DNA from: Ruminococcus sp.
GTDB lineage: Bacteria > Bacillota_A > Clostridia > Oscillospirales > Ruminococcaceae
Assembly (NCBI RefSeq): GCF_024684275.1
Contig: NZ_JAIKXF010000106.1
Location: 5,212 to 69,211, forward strand
Direction of reading: 5' to 3'
DNA length: 64,000 bases
The position numbers and the translations under genes were made by a program. Below the pieces are notes generated by a model. The model saw nothing but the letters and a program-made list of their open reading frames with translations. It did not search any database and was not told the DNA's origin. Position 1 is the first letter of the stretch; each line of letters begins with the position of its first letter. This document shows, piece after piece, positions 1 to 7,633 of this stretch.

Positions 1-40
1 CTGTACCGCTCCTTTGTATAAAATAATTTGAATACACTGC

Positions 41-1090
41 TTACTGCCGATTTCCGGCAATAAACCCGTTAAGATCTGCAAGCTCACATATCACGCACAG
101 GCTTCCGTGCAGACTGAGAAGCTTGCGTATATCTGTTTTTAAAGAGCCTTCAAACTTTTCTCCTGTCAATATAGCTGTCTTTATAAAGCTTATATCCTTT
201 CCTTCAAAGCCTCCGCTTTCTGCCATAGCCCTGTACATTCTGCTGTTGCCTGCGATTACATTGGGACAATATCTGATTATAGCCTTGTCTATATCATTAT
301 TGTTGAAATCAGGCAGTATAACAGCAGTTCCGCCCACAGCAAATACCGAATGGATACAGGTACCGATCCCGGCCCCCTGAGACATAGGCAGCACCGCAAG
401 AACTCTGTCTGCTTTATCAATATTTCCGCATTCTTCAAGGCAATACACTGCATAATCATTAAAATCCTTATTGCTTACGCTTATACTCTGCGAATCAGTT
501 CCCTTGCTTAAATACGCCGCAGCAGCCTTTCCGGCGCTGTGTGCAGCTATGTACCTGTCAGTGGGTGAAGCCATTGAAATAAAGCTCTTCCAGTCAATGA
601 ATGAGCTTTTTTTCTTCTTTTTCCGGAAATTCCTGATAAAATAGCCCGTTTTCATAACAACAGGCATCTCATCACCGACTGATGCTGTCACTGCAAGCTT
701 TATATCTGATCCGCTGAATATCCCTTCCAGCTTCTCTGAAACACTTTCCGGTGCAAAGACATATCTGCTCCCGCTTTTTACCAGCCTTTCTGCAATATCC
801 TTTTCATCGCTGTATGCATCTATCATATCGGCAACAGCGCCAAGCTTGTTTATGGCATACAGCAGATATATCGCCTGAGGAACATTAGGCAGACAGACTG
901 ATACCGTATCTCCCCTGTTTACTCCTATAGCAACGAGGGCGCAGGCACATCTGTTTATTTCACGAACAAGCTCACGGTAGGATATTTCTCTGCCAAAATA
1001 ATCAATAGCACAAAGACTTCCGTATTCCTTTGCACTTCGCTTTAAATTATCATAAACCGACCTATCGGGAATGATAAGCTGCTTCTTCAT
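41..1090 (-). CDS. Truncated acyl-CoA ligase-like (ANL superfamily) protein
   Basis: This 349-aa protein resembles the N-terminal domain of AMP-forming acyl-CoA/fatty-acid ligases: an opening with SYREL, then GVNRGDTVSVCLPN and a LLYAINKLGAVADMI segment. Full enzymes are about 500-570 aa. This one stops where the YGxTE (A5) motif should be, so the hinge Asp and the C-terminal domain with the adenylation Lys are absent. The usual SGTTGxPK phosphate loop is replaced by SKGTDSQSIS. A basic KKKKK patch lies near residue 160. The start is chosen because GGAG lies 8 nt upstream. CTCCTTT at 9-15 (AAAGGAG on this strand) just beyond the stop looks like the Shine-Dalgarno of the next leftward gene. 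Adenylation activity is doubtful; a binding or regulatory role, or decay, is inference. Confidence 0.7.
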   Translation of the reverse strand: MKKQLIIPDRSVYDNLKRSAKEYGSLCAIDYFGREISYRELVREINRCACALVAIGVNRGDTVSVCLPNVPQAIYLLYAINKLGAVADMIDAYSDEKDIAERLVKSGSRYVFAPESVSEKLEGIFSGSDIKLAVTASVGDEMPVVMKTGYFIRNFRKKKKKSSFIDWKSFISMASPTDRYIAAHSAGKAAAAYLSKGTDSQSISVSNKDFNDYAVYCLEECGNIDKADRVLAVLPMSQGAGIGTCIHSVFAVGGTAVILPDFNNNDIDKAIIRYCPNVIAGNSRMYRAMAESGGFEGKDISFIKTAILTGEKFEGSLKTDIRKLLSLHGSLCVICELADLNGFIAGNRQ

Positions 1091-1161
1091 TTTTATTACT
1101 CCATTCTAAACATTCAGATCAGCTGTATAAAGCCAATTTTTTAGTTGTTGAACACACATTA

Positions 1162-1190
1162 ATTATAACATCTTTGCAATGCTGTTTCAA
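1162..1190 (-). promoter_or_regulatory. Sigma-A promoter of the ligase-like gene
   Basis: On the minus strand TTGAAA (1185-1190) and TATAAT (1162-1167) are separated by 17 bp. They lie about 70 bp upstream of the start at 1090. The -35 box is embedded in the dyad at 1182-1200. Confidence 0.7.
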
Positions 1191-1200
1191 GATGAAACAG
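1182..1200. promoter_or_regulatory. Palindromic operator-like site
   Basis: Two perfect 8-bp arms, CTGTTTCA and TGAAACAG, are separated by 3 bp. The site covers the -35 box of the leftward promoter, which suggests a repressor site. The regulator is not identifiable from the window. Confidence 0.5.
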
Positions 1201-1240
1201 GCATATACATATTTTACCACATTTATAATGCATTTTCATA

Positions 1241-1296
1241 GTGACATTTGTCACTAAAAAAGTGACAAATGTCATTCAAGAAGTGACAGATGACAC
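1241..1296. promoter_or_regulatory. Three phased GTGACA dyads
   Basis: Three related 14-bp sites start at 1241 (GTGACATTTGTCAC), 1262 (GTGACAAATGTCAT) and 1283 (GTGACAGATGACAC), exactly 21 bp apart. They therefore lie on one face of the helix. They sit between the divergent genes, just upstream of a -10-like TATTAT (1321-1326) for the rightward membrane-protein gene. Cooperative regulator binding is inferred. Confidence 0.6.
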
Positions 1297-1372
1297 CTTA
1301 CATTTCACCGCAAATAGTGTTATTATATAGTTACAGCAAAGGTAACACAGACACAAAGAAAGGATGATGATT

Positions 1373-3817
1373 ATGTTAAATAATTCTTTATTCACACTGA
1401 TCATACTGATCACACCGATAATTATTCCGCTCATTATAATCGGGATAGTAAAAATGTGTGACAACAAGAAAAACGATCCGCACACACATTTTGATTTACC
1501 TCAGCGTAATGGATATTACGGCTATCCTCAGCCTCCTTATCCTAACTGTCCACCTCCGCCGCAGGCTTATCAGAACCGACCAATGCCTCAGCCGCCGAAG
1601 GCACCAAAGAAGCACGACATGACAGTATCAAATGTACTTTTTCTTATCGGTACAGCGTTTGTAGTTCTTTCAGGTCTTGCATTCGGCGTTGCAAAGTGGG
1701 TACACACCTCACATGAGGGAAGAGTCGGTATAATAATGGCTGCTTCCGCAGTATCATTTTTACTGAGCGCAGTTGTAGGTAAATTTCTCAAGCTTAACGG
1801 AACATCTACTTCATTTTATGTTCTCGGCTCAGGCTTTATAGCTACAGCATTCCTTACAGCAGGCTACTATAAGCTTATGGGAGAATGGCTGTCATTAGGC
1901 AGCGACGGCTCTTATGCACTTCTTGCCATTGCATCCGGTTTATCTGCAGCAATGATGTATATCGGCAGCAGGATATTCAAAAAGCTCCCTCTTATCTATA
2001 CTGCACTTTCAGCTACGGCTCTTACAGCTCTTTTCGCAGTATTGCAGATAAGCAGTGATCTTATGATAACAGCTCCCGTATTCCTTGCACTTCAGATAAT
2101 TATCACAGCAGCTGTCTACGGTACAGAAATATTCAAGGGTAAGAAAAATGAACTTGCTGTCAAGATAATCGGCACGTGCTCAGCATCTGTCTACGCTTGT
2201 TTCCCGGTTTCCTACGTTTTTCAGGCTCTCCGTCACCCGACTTTCGTGAGCTACTTTATCCTTGCAGCAATTATAGCTCAGCTTCTCATCTACGAAAAGA
2301 AAACAAAGGAAGGCATACTCAACTCTATAAGCTCAATGGTTTCCATTCTTCTTGCATACATGACATCACTCAACATAGCTGATGAAACCGAGTCAAGATA
2401 CGGTATACTCTCCTTCTGTGTATTCGCATTACTTATTTACCTTGCACACTGCTTTGTACCATTCCTTAAAAACGCTTTTACAGAATCCATAACTCTCTTA
2501 ACAGCTGTTATCAGTGCATTTGTATGCATATACTCTGCAAGATCGGCAGCATTTATTCCGGAAATGCTTTTTGCAGCAGCTGTTTCGGCTGTCATTGCTG
2601 CATATATATTCCACAAAAATGAAGTTGTCCAGTCAATTGCAGGCTTTGCAGCTCCGATCATTCCGGCATTTATCACAGGAATGACCGGATATTATGCCTC
2701 AAAAGCATATGATATTGATGAAAATATCACATATTCAGCAGCATGGAGCATATTTGCCGCAGTTCTTATCATGGCAGCTATCCTTATTGTTTATCTTCCG
2801 AAATACGCTTTCAGTTTCCACACAAAACACCAGCGCCGCAGCGATATAATCCTCTATGTAAACATGGTCGTATCAGGTCTTATTCTCGCGATAGTTCCGA
2901 CAGCAAAGTCTCTTATGCTTGTTCCTGCTGTAATGTGCTTCATTCACTTCGCAGTATCAAACAAGCTTCGCTGCAACTTCACAGCTGTTTTGTCATCAGC
3001 TGCACTGCTTAGCTGTGTATACGCTATTCTTGATGAAGGCACACAGTCAAAGCTTTTCACAACAGCTGCATTTATAATAGTGTTCTGCATCTATATGGCA
3101 ATTTCCAAGCTTATTTACAATAACGGCATAATCGTGAAGTCAAACGAAAGACTTATCTGTGATCCTATGCTTCTTTCAGGCTGGATAGCAGTATTGATGA
3201 TGTATCAGGACAATTCAAGAAACTCTGCATTCTTTGCTCTTATCGCCATAGGCATCTACTGCGCTTCATTCATAAAAAAGAACTCATCAAAGGAAACAGC
3301 AGCTATACTCCTTACTTTAACCTCTGCCCTCACAGCTCTGGCACTTATGCTCAGACCGTTCCTCGTTCCCGATTCAAGAGAGATCTCATGTAAGATAACC
3401 ATAGGTATCGCTGCACTGGTCGGACTTGCCTGCCGCTTTATATGGCGTCAGTTCCCGAATGTATCAAAGTACGCTTCAAACAGTATATATCTCACTGCAT
3501 TCGCTGCACTTCTCGTTGATGCACTCTGCTTCGATACAGCAGTAAATACTATCTTCGTAATGTCAGTAATGCTCTTTGTGCTCATTATCTCAATAATGGC
3601 AAGATCAAAGACATGGTTCACTGCCTCAGCTGCTTCACTCTTTACTATCACAGTTTATGCAACAAGAGAATATCTCATGGCACTTAACTGGTGGATATAC
3701 CTCTTTATAGCAGGTATTACCCTTATAGCTCTTGCAGCCGGCAACGAATACTGCAAAAAGAATAATCAGACTCTGAAGTCCTCTGTCGCTAAGAGATTCA
3801 GCGGCTGGACATGGTAA
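1373..3817 (+). CDS. Large polytopic membrane protein, unknown function
   Basis: About 814 aa. One N-terminal hydrophobic helix is followed by a Pro/Tyr-rich hydrophilic linker (roughly residues 30-75), then some 18-20 predicted membrane segments from VSNVLFLIGTAFVVLSG onward. The overall look is that of DUF2157/DUF2339-type membrane proteins, but this assignment is tentative and no catalytic motif was seen. Three ATGs are in frame; 1373 is preferred because AAAGGA (1358-1363) gives it a 9-nt spacer, whereas 1364 abuts the Shine-Dalgarno. A terminator follows, and a two-component system lies downstream under its own promoter. The dyads upstream suggest specific regulation. Confidence 0.75.
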   Translation: MLNNSLFTLIILITPIIIPLIIIGIVKMCDNKKNDPHTHFDLPQRNGYYGYPQPPYPNCPPPPQAYQNRPMPQPPKAPKKHDMTVSNVLFLIGTAFVVLSGLAFGVAKWVHTSHEGRVGIIMAASAVSFLLSAVVGKFLKLNGTSTSFYVLGSGFIATAFLTAGYYKLMGEWLSLGSDGSYALLAIASGLSAAMMYIGSRIFKKLPLIYTALSATALTALFAVLQISSDLMITAPVFLALQIIITAAVYGTEIFKGKKNELAVKIIGTCSASVYACFPVSYVFQALRHPTFVSYFILAAIIAQLLIYEKKTKEGILNSISSMVSILLAYMTSLNIADETESRYGILSFCVFALLIYLAHCFVPFLKNAFTESITLLTAVISAFVCIYSARSAAFIPEMLFAAAVSAVIAAYIFHKNEVVQSIAGFAAPIIPAFITGMTGYYASKAYDIDENITYSAAWSIFAAVLIMAAILIVYLPKYAFSFHTKHQRRSDIILYVNMVVSGLILAIVPTAKSLMLVPAVMCFIHFAVSNKLRCNFTAVLSSAALLSCVYAILDEGTQSKLFTTAAFIIVFCIYMAISKLIYNNGIIVKSNERLICDPMLLSGWIAVLMMYQDNSRNSAFFALIAIGIYCASFIKKNSSKETAAILLTLTSALTALALMLRPFLVPDSREISCKITIGIAALVGLACRFIWRQFPNVSKYASNSIYLTAFAALLVDALCFDTAVNTIFVMSVMLFVLIISIMARSKTWFTASAASLFTITVYATREYLMALNWWIYLFIAGITLIALAAGNEYCKKNNQTLKSSVAKRFSGWTW

Positions 3818-3823
3818 ATTTTC

Positions 3824-3853
3824 AATGCTCCGCTTAAATGCGGAGCATTTTTT
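3824..3853 (+). terminator. Intrinsic terminator
   Basis: A 10-bp stem, AATGCTCCGC / GCGGAGCATT, with a 6-nt loop is followed by TTTT. It ends the membrane-protein transcript. Confidence 0.85.
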
Positions 3854-3862
3854 ACAAAAAGG

Positions 3863-3891
3863 TTGCCGAAAAACAATTATTGTGGTATAAT
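3863..3891 (+). promoter_or_regulatory. Sigma-A promoter of the two-component operon
   Basis: TTGCCG (3863-3868), 17-bp spacer, TATAAT (3886-3891) with TG just upstream of the -10. Transcription would start near 3898, downstream of the only nearby in-frame ATG (3838). Confidence 0.8.
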
Positions 3892-3921
3892 AAGTATATA
3901 TCATCACTTTTAAGGGGGTGC

Positions 3922-5538
3922 ATTACAACGCCGACCATAATTTCAGCTGCGCTTCTTGCACTCGGTCTTTGCGGAATGCTGGGCTCGATCACATGGATAC
4001 TAAGACGCGGCAATAAAAACAGACTAACTCACCTATTTCTTTTCTGTCAGTCATCTATAGTACTGTGGCTGATATCAGAGCTGCTGATACTGTTCTCGTA
4101 CACCAAACAGCAGTACTGGATAAGCTACACGATAGGAAATATCGGTATCAGCTGCTTCGGACCTCTCTGGCTGTGGCTGTCGCAGGAATACACCTACAAT
4201 GGCAAGAAAAAAATACGGCTTCTCTGGATACTGCCGCTTATAACTATCTCATCTATATGCGTTGTATTCACGAATCCTATGCACCACCTGTATTACGCGG
4301 ATTTTGTTGACCATAGATTTACATATGGACCTCTTTTCTATGTATTTCAGATAATCTACTACATCTGCATTATCACAGGAATAACCATAATATGCCTCAA
4401 ACACACACGAAAATCCGTTCAGATAACCAAGCAGTCAATACTGCTTATACTGTCTGCGGCGATACCGCTGGGCATAAATACCCTTTCACTTACAGGCATA
4501 TTCACCTCAAAGGCTACTCTTACTCCTCTGTTTTTTGGGTTATCCAGTCTTTTAATAATAATTGCCCTCGGACGGTACGGACTTCTCAATATCAACAATA
4601 TCGCCATCCGTGATACTATCAATAACATAAACAGCGGCGTCGTTGTCTTTGACAACAGCGGCAGCATAACCTATAAAAACAAATATGCCGATACCATACC
4701 ATTCCTAAAAGATGCATCAAGCATTGAAGGCTTTCTGAGTGCTGTTGCAGAAGTAAGCGGAAAGGCTGCTCCTGCCGATTTCAATTCTATAGAAATTAAA
4801 TGCGGCAAAGAATATTACAATCTCAAGCAGGCATACTGCGATAATAAAAACGGCAACAGGGTAGCAAGCGTTATTACCATAAGCAATGTTACCGAGTATC
4901 ATGAGCTTGCCGCGGCTGAGAAAAAGCTCAGTCTGGAACAGGAGCGAAACCGTATCGCACAGGAAATGCATGACTCGGCAGGTCATACATTCACTATGAT
5001 AAGCTCTCTTGCGAGACTGCTTAAATTCGAGGCAGATAAGTCTGCTCCCGACACATCGAAAATGGTCGAAAATATTCAGGAAATAGACGGACTTTCCAGA
5101 AGCGGCGTAACTCAGCTTCGCTGTACTATCAATAATCTTCGCGATGACGAGTTCATGACATCGGTCACAAAAGCTGTACAGACAGTCATTACTGCCGTAA
5201 GAGGCATAGATGTAGAGCTCTGTGTTCAGGGCGAGGAAAATGAGCGCTACAGCTTCTGTATAAGGGAGATGTACGACAGCTGCCGTGAAACTGTTACTAA
5301 TTCCCTGCGATATTCTGAGGCTTCGAGGATAGATATAATCCTGAAGTTTCTCGATGAACGCATTGAGATGTACATTCTCGACAACGGCAAAGGCTGTGAA
5401 ACTATTTCCGAGCATAACGGACTCCGCGGTATCCGCGAAAGAACGGAAAAACTCGGCGGAACTGTCAAATTCAGCTCGATACCGGGCGAAGGCTTCAATA
5501 CTATTATAAAAATACCATTACAAGAGGTGCAGATATGA
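3922..5538 (+). CDS. Sensor histidine kinase with 7TM N-terminal domain
   Basis: About 538 aa. The N-terminal third has about seven hydrophobic helices of the 7TM histidine-kinase sensor type. A PAS-like segment follows (GVVVFDNSGSITYKNK), then a HisKA_3-type dimerisation helix with phospho-acceptor His in AQEMHDSAGH (codon 4969-4971). The HATPase domain has an N-box near ETVTNSLRYS and a G-box, DNGKG. This NarL/LiaS-type kinase is expected to phosphorylate the regulator encoded immediately downstream with a 4-nt overlap. The start is uncertain: after the promoter there is a strong AAGGGGGTG (3912-3920) but no in-frame ATG, GTG or TTG. ATT 3922 or ACG 3928 are the candidates. The ATG at 3838 lies upstream of the promoter in the terminator loop. 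Confidence 0.85.
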   Translation: MTTPTIISAALLALGLCGMLGSITWILRRGNKNRLTHLFLFCQSSIVLWLISELLILFSYTKQQYWISYTIGNIGISCFGPLWLWLSQEYTYNGKKKIRLLWILPLITISSICVVFTNPMHHLYYADFVDHRFTYGPLFYVFQIIYYICIITGITIICLKHTRKSVQITKQSILLILSAAIPLGINTLSLTGIFTSKATLTPLFFGLSSLLIIIALGRYGLLNINNIAIRDTINNINSGVVVFDNSGSITYKNKYADTIPFLKDASSIEGFLSAVAEVSGKAAPADFNSIEIKCGKEYYNLKQAYCDNKNGNRVASVITISNVTEYHELAAAEKKLSLEQERNRIAQEMHDSAGHTFTMISSLARLLKFEADKSAPDTSKMVENIQEIDGLSRSGVTQLRCTINNLRDDEFMTSVTKAVQTVITAVRGIDVELCVQGEENERYSFCIREMYDSCRETVTNSLRYSEASRIDIILKFLDERIEMYILDNGKGCETISEHNGLRGIRERTEKLGGTVKFSSIPGEGFNTIIKIPLQEVQI

Positions 5539-6161
5539 TAAACGTTATATTAGCAGACGATGTTAAAATACTCCGTGCAGGACTAAAAACAGTCCTCATA
5601 AGCGACGAGGATATTAACGTTGTAGCTGAGGCTTCTGACGGCAAGGAGGCATACGAAATGTGCGTCCGCTATAAGCCCGACGTAGTTCTCATGGACATGA
5701 GAATGCCCGATTATGACGGAGGATACGGCACAAGAAAGATCAAGGATACTCTTCCTGATATAAAGGTGCTGGTACTTACTACTTTTGATGACAAGGAAAC
5801 TGTTGAAAAAGCGATCTCAAGCGGTGCAGACGGTTATATCCTGAAGGAAATGGACAATGACAAGATCATCAACTCTATAAAAGCTGTTGCAGGCGGGATA
5901 AACGTTTTTTGCGATAATATTTTCCGCTCAATCAAAAAGGACGTTCTTTTGCAGCAGGACGCTAAAAACTTTGACCTCAGTGACCGCGAAGTAAATATTC
6001 TCAGGCTTATCTGCGACGGCTTTGACAACAAGGAGATAGCCTCACAGCTTTTTCTCGCTGAGGGCACAGTAAGAAACAGCGTATCAAAGCTGCTTGAAAA
6101 GCTTAATGTAAAGGACCGCACTCAGCTGGCGGTATTTGCTATAAAAAATAACCTTATATAA
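5535..6161 (+). CDS. NarL/LuxR-family response regulator
   Basis: 208 aa. The N-terminal receiver domain has the acidic pair ADD (residues 7-9), phospho-acceptor Asp54 in VLMDMRMPD, conserved Thr in VLTTF, and Lys in YILKE. The C-terminal LuxR-type helix-turn-helix (about 145-205) contains LSDREVNILRLICDG and NKEIASQLFLAEGTVRNSVS. The start ATG overlaps the kinase stop (ATGATA), so the pair is translationally coupled. Targets are unknown; the adjacent membrane-protein gene with phased dyads is one candidate. Confidence 0.95.
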   Translation: MINVILADDVKILRAGLKTVLISDEDINVVAEASDGKEAYEMCVRYKPDVVLMDMRMPDYDGGYGTRKIKDTLPDIKVLVLTTFDDKETVEKAISSGADGYILKEMDNDKIINSIKAVAGGINVFCDNIFRSIKKDVLLQQDAKNFDLSDREVNILRLICDGFDNKEIASQLFLAEGTVRNSVSKLLEKLNVKDRTQLAVFAIKNNLI

Positions 6162-6166
6162 TATTT

Positions 6167-6198
6167 AAAACGGAAGTTTATACTTCCGTTTTGTTTTT
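6167..6198 (+). terminator. Intrinsic terminator
   Basis: AAAACGGAAGT / ACTTCCGTTTT stem with a short loop is followed by GTTTTTT. It ends the kinase-regulator transcript. Confidence 0.9.
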
Positions 6199-6202
6199 TC
6201 TA

Positions 6203-6231
6203 TTGCTTTATAGCCGCAAAAGTGGTATAAT
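6203..6231 (+). promoter_or_regulatory. Sigma-A promoter of the exporter gene
   Basis: TTGCTT (6203-6208), 17-bp spacer, TATAAT (6226-6231) with an extended -10 TGG. The Shine-Dalgarno AAAAGGAG follows at 6264-6271. Confidence 0.8.
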
Positions 6232-6277
6232 GTAGCTTGACACTCAGACTAAAGCATAAAATCAAAAGGAGCACTTT

Positions 6278-7600
6278 ATGAGTAAACTAAGAAAACAGCA
6301 TATGGCGATAGAATGGCATGACATCGTAAATACCGAAAGCGACATACCTGCGAAAAATGCTTCATTGCAGGAAAAAGCCTCTCTTGTTGGAAGAGTCGGA
6401 CTTATGATGCTCTCTGTAGGCACAGCCGCATGGCGTGTAAGAGCTTCAATGAATAAGATCTCACGCGCTCTCGGGATAACCTGTAACGCTGATATAGGTC
6501 TGCTGTCTATTGAATATACCTGTATAAGCGGCGGTGAGACCTATACAAATGCTATTTCAATAAATACTACAGGCGTAAACACGGATAAGCTCAATGAGCT
6601 TGAGCATTTTGCGGACGGTTTTACGGAAAGAGCTGAGAAATACTCTGTTCAGCAGTTTCACATGATACTTGATAAATTTCAGGATATGAAGGGCAACTAC
6701 AAAGCATGGAACCTCGGTCTTGCTTCTGCCTTTGCCTGCTGTGCATTTACTTTTCTTCTCGGCGGCGGTATAATTGAGATGATCTGCGCCTTTTTCGGAG
6801 CAGGTATCGGAAACTTTGTACGAAAAAAGCTCCTTGAACATCATATCACATTATTTGCAAATGTTGCCGCTGGAGTTGCATCAGCCTGCTGTACTTACGT
6901 GATATTTATAAAGCTGGCTGAGCTTCTGATGGGAGTTTCAGCAGTACATCAGGCAGGATATATATGCTCAATGCTCTTTGTTATTCCCGGTTTTCCGCTT
7001 ATTACAGGTGGAATGGACCTTGCAAAGCTTGATCTGCGGTCAGGTATTGAACGAATATCCTATGCTCTGCTTATCATAATAGTTGCTACACTTACAGGCT
7101 GGTTTTGCGCAACGCTTTTCAGCTTTTATCCACAGGATTTTCAGGCATATGAGCTTTCTCCCCTTCTCCGTATGGCGTTTATTATGATAACAAGCTTCTG
7201 CGGAGTATATGGCTTCTCGTTAATGTTCAACAGCACACGCAAAATGGCTGCAACGGCAGGTCTGATAGGAATGTGTGCAAATACTCTCAGATTAGAGCTT
7301 ATAGATATGGCAGGAGTTCATGTGGGACTTGCCGCATTTATAGGTGCTTTATCCGCAGGACTCCTTGCATCTGCTATACATCACTGGATAGGCTATCCGA
7401 GAATAACTCTTACAGTTCCTTCTATCGTTATAATGGTTCCCGGAATGTTTATGTACAAGGGTGTTTATTATATCGTTATAAATGACATAACATCAGGTGC
7501 AATGTGGCTGACAAAAGCGGTTATTATCGTTACGGCACTCCCCATGGGGCTGATATTTGCAAGGATACTTACAGACAAGAATTTCCGCAAAAGCAGCTGA
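6278..7600 (+). CDS. Threonine/serine exporter family protein (ThrE, fused)
   Basis: 440 aa. The first half has a soluble N-terminal portion (residues 1-145) followed by five or so membrane helices (the DUF1212/ThrE domain). The second half is a further helix bundle (the DUF3815/ThrE_2 domain), ending with the typical PGxxxYKGVYY segment. In many bacteria these two halves are separate YjjP and YjjB proteins; here they are fused as in ThrE. The predicted role is efflux of small amino acids such as Thr/Ser, but the substrate is not shown by sequence. The gene is monocistronic, flanked by its own promoter and a terminator. Confidence 0.85.
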   Translation: MSKLRKQHMAIEWHDIVNTESDIPAKNASLQEKASLVGRVGLMMLSVGTAAWRVRASMNKISRALGITCNADIGLLSIEYTCISGGETYTNAISINTTGVNTDKLNELEHFADGFTERAEKYSVQQFHMILDKFQDMKGNYKAWNLGLASAFACCAFTFLLGGGIIEMICAFFGAGIGNFVRKKLLEHHITLFANVAAGVASACCTYVIFIKLAELLMGVSAVHQAGYICSMLFVIPGFPLITGGMDLAKLDLRSGIERISYALLIIIVATLTGWFCATLFSFYPQDFQAYELSPLLRMAFIMITSFCGVYGFSLMFNSTRKMAATAGLIGMCANTLRLELIDMAGVHVGLAAFIGALSAGLLASAIHHWIGYPRITLTVPSIVIMVPGMFMYKGVYYIVINDITSGAMWLTKAVIIVTALPMGLIFARILTDKNFRKSS

Positions 7601-7603
7601 ACG

Positions 7604-7631
7604 AAAAGCTCTCCGAAAGGAGAGCTTTTTC
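7604..7631. terminator. Bidirectional terminator
   Basis: AAAAGCTCTCC / GGAGAGCTTTTT stem with a short GAAA-type loop. It is U-rich on both strands and serves the convergent exporter and permease genes. Confidence 0.85.
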
Positions 7632-7633
7632 TG

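Noticed and set aside
3838..3921. ATG at 3838 as kinase start
   Set aside because: It lies in the loop of the preceding terminator, has no Shine-Dalgarno and is upstream of the promoter at 3863-3891.
4717..5415. Minus-strand open frame opposite the kinase
   Set aside because: It is wholly antisense to a strong histidine-kinase coding region and has no family motif or ribosome site.
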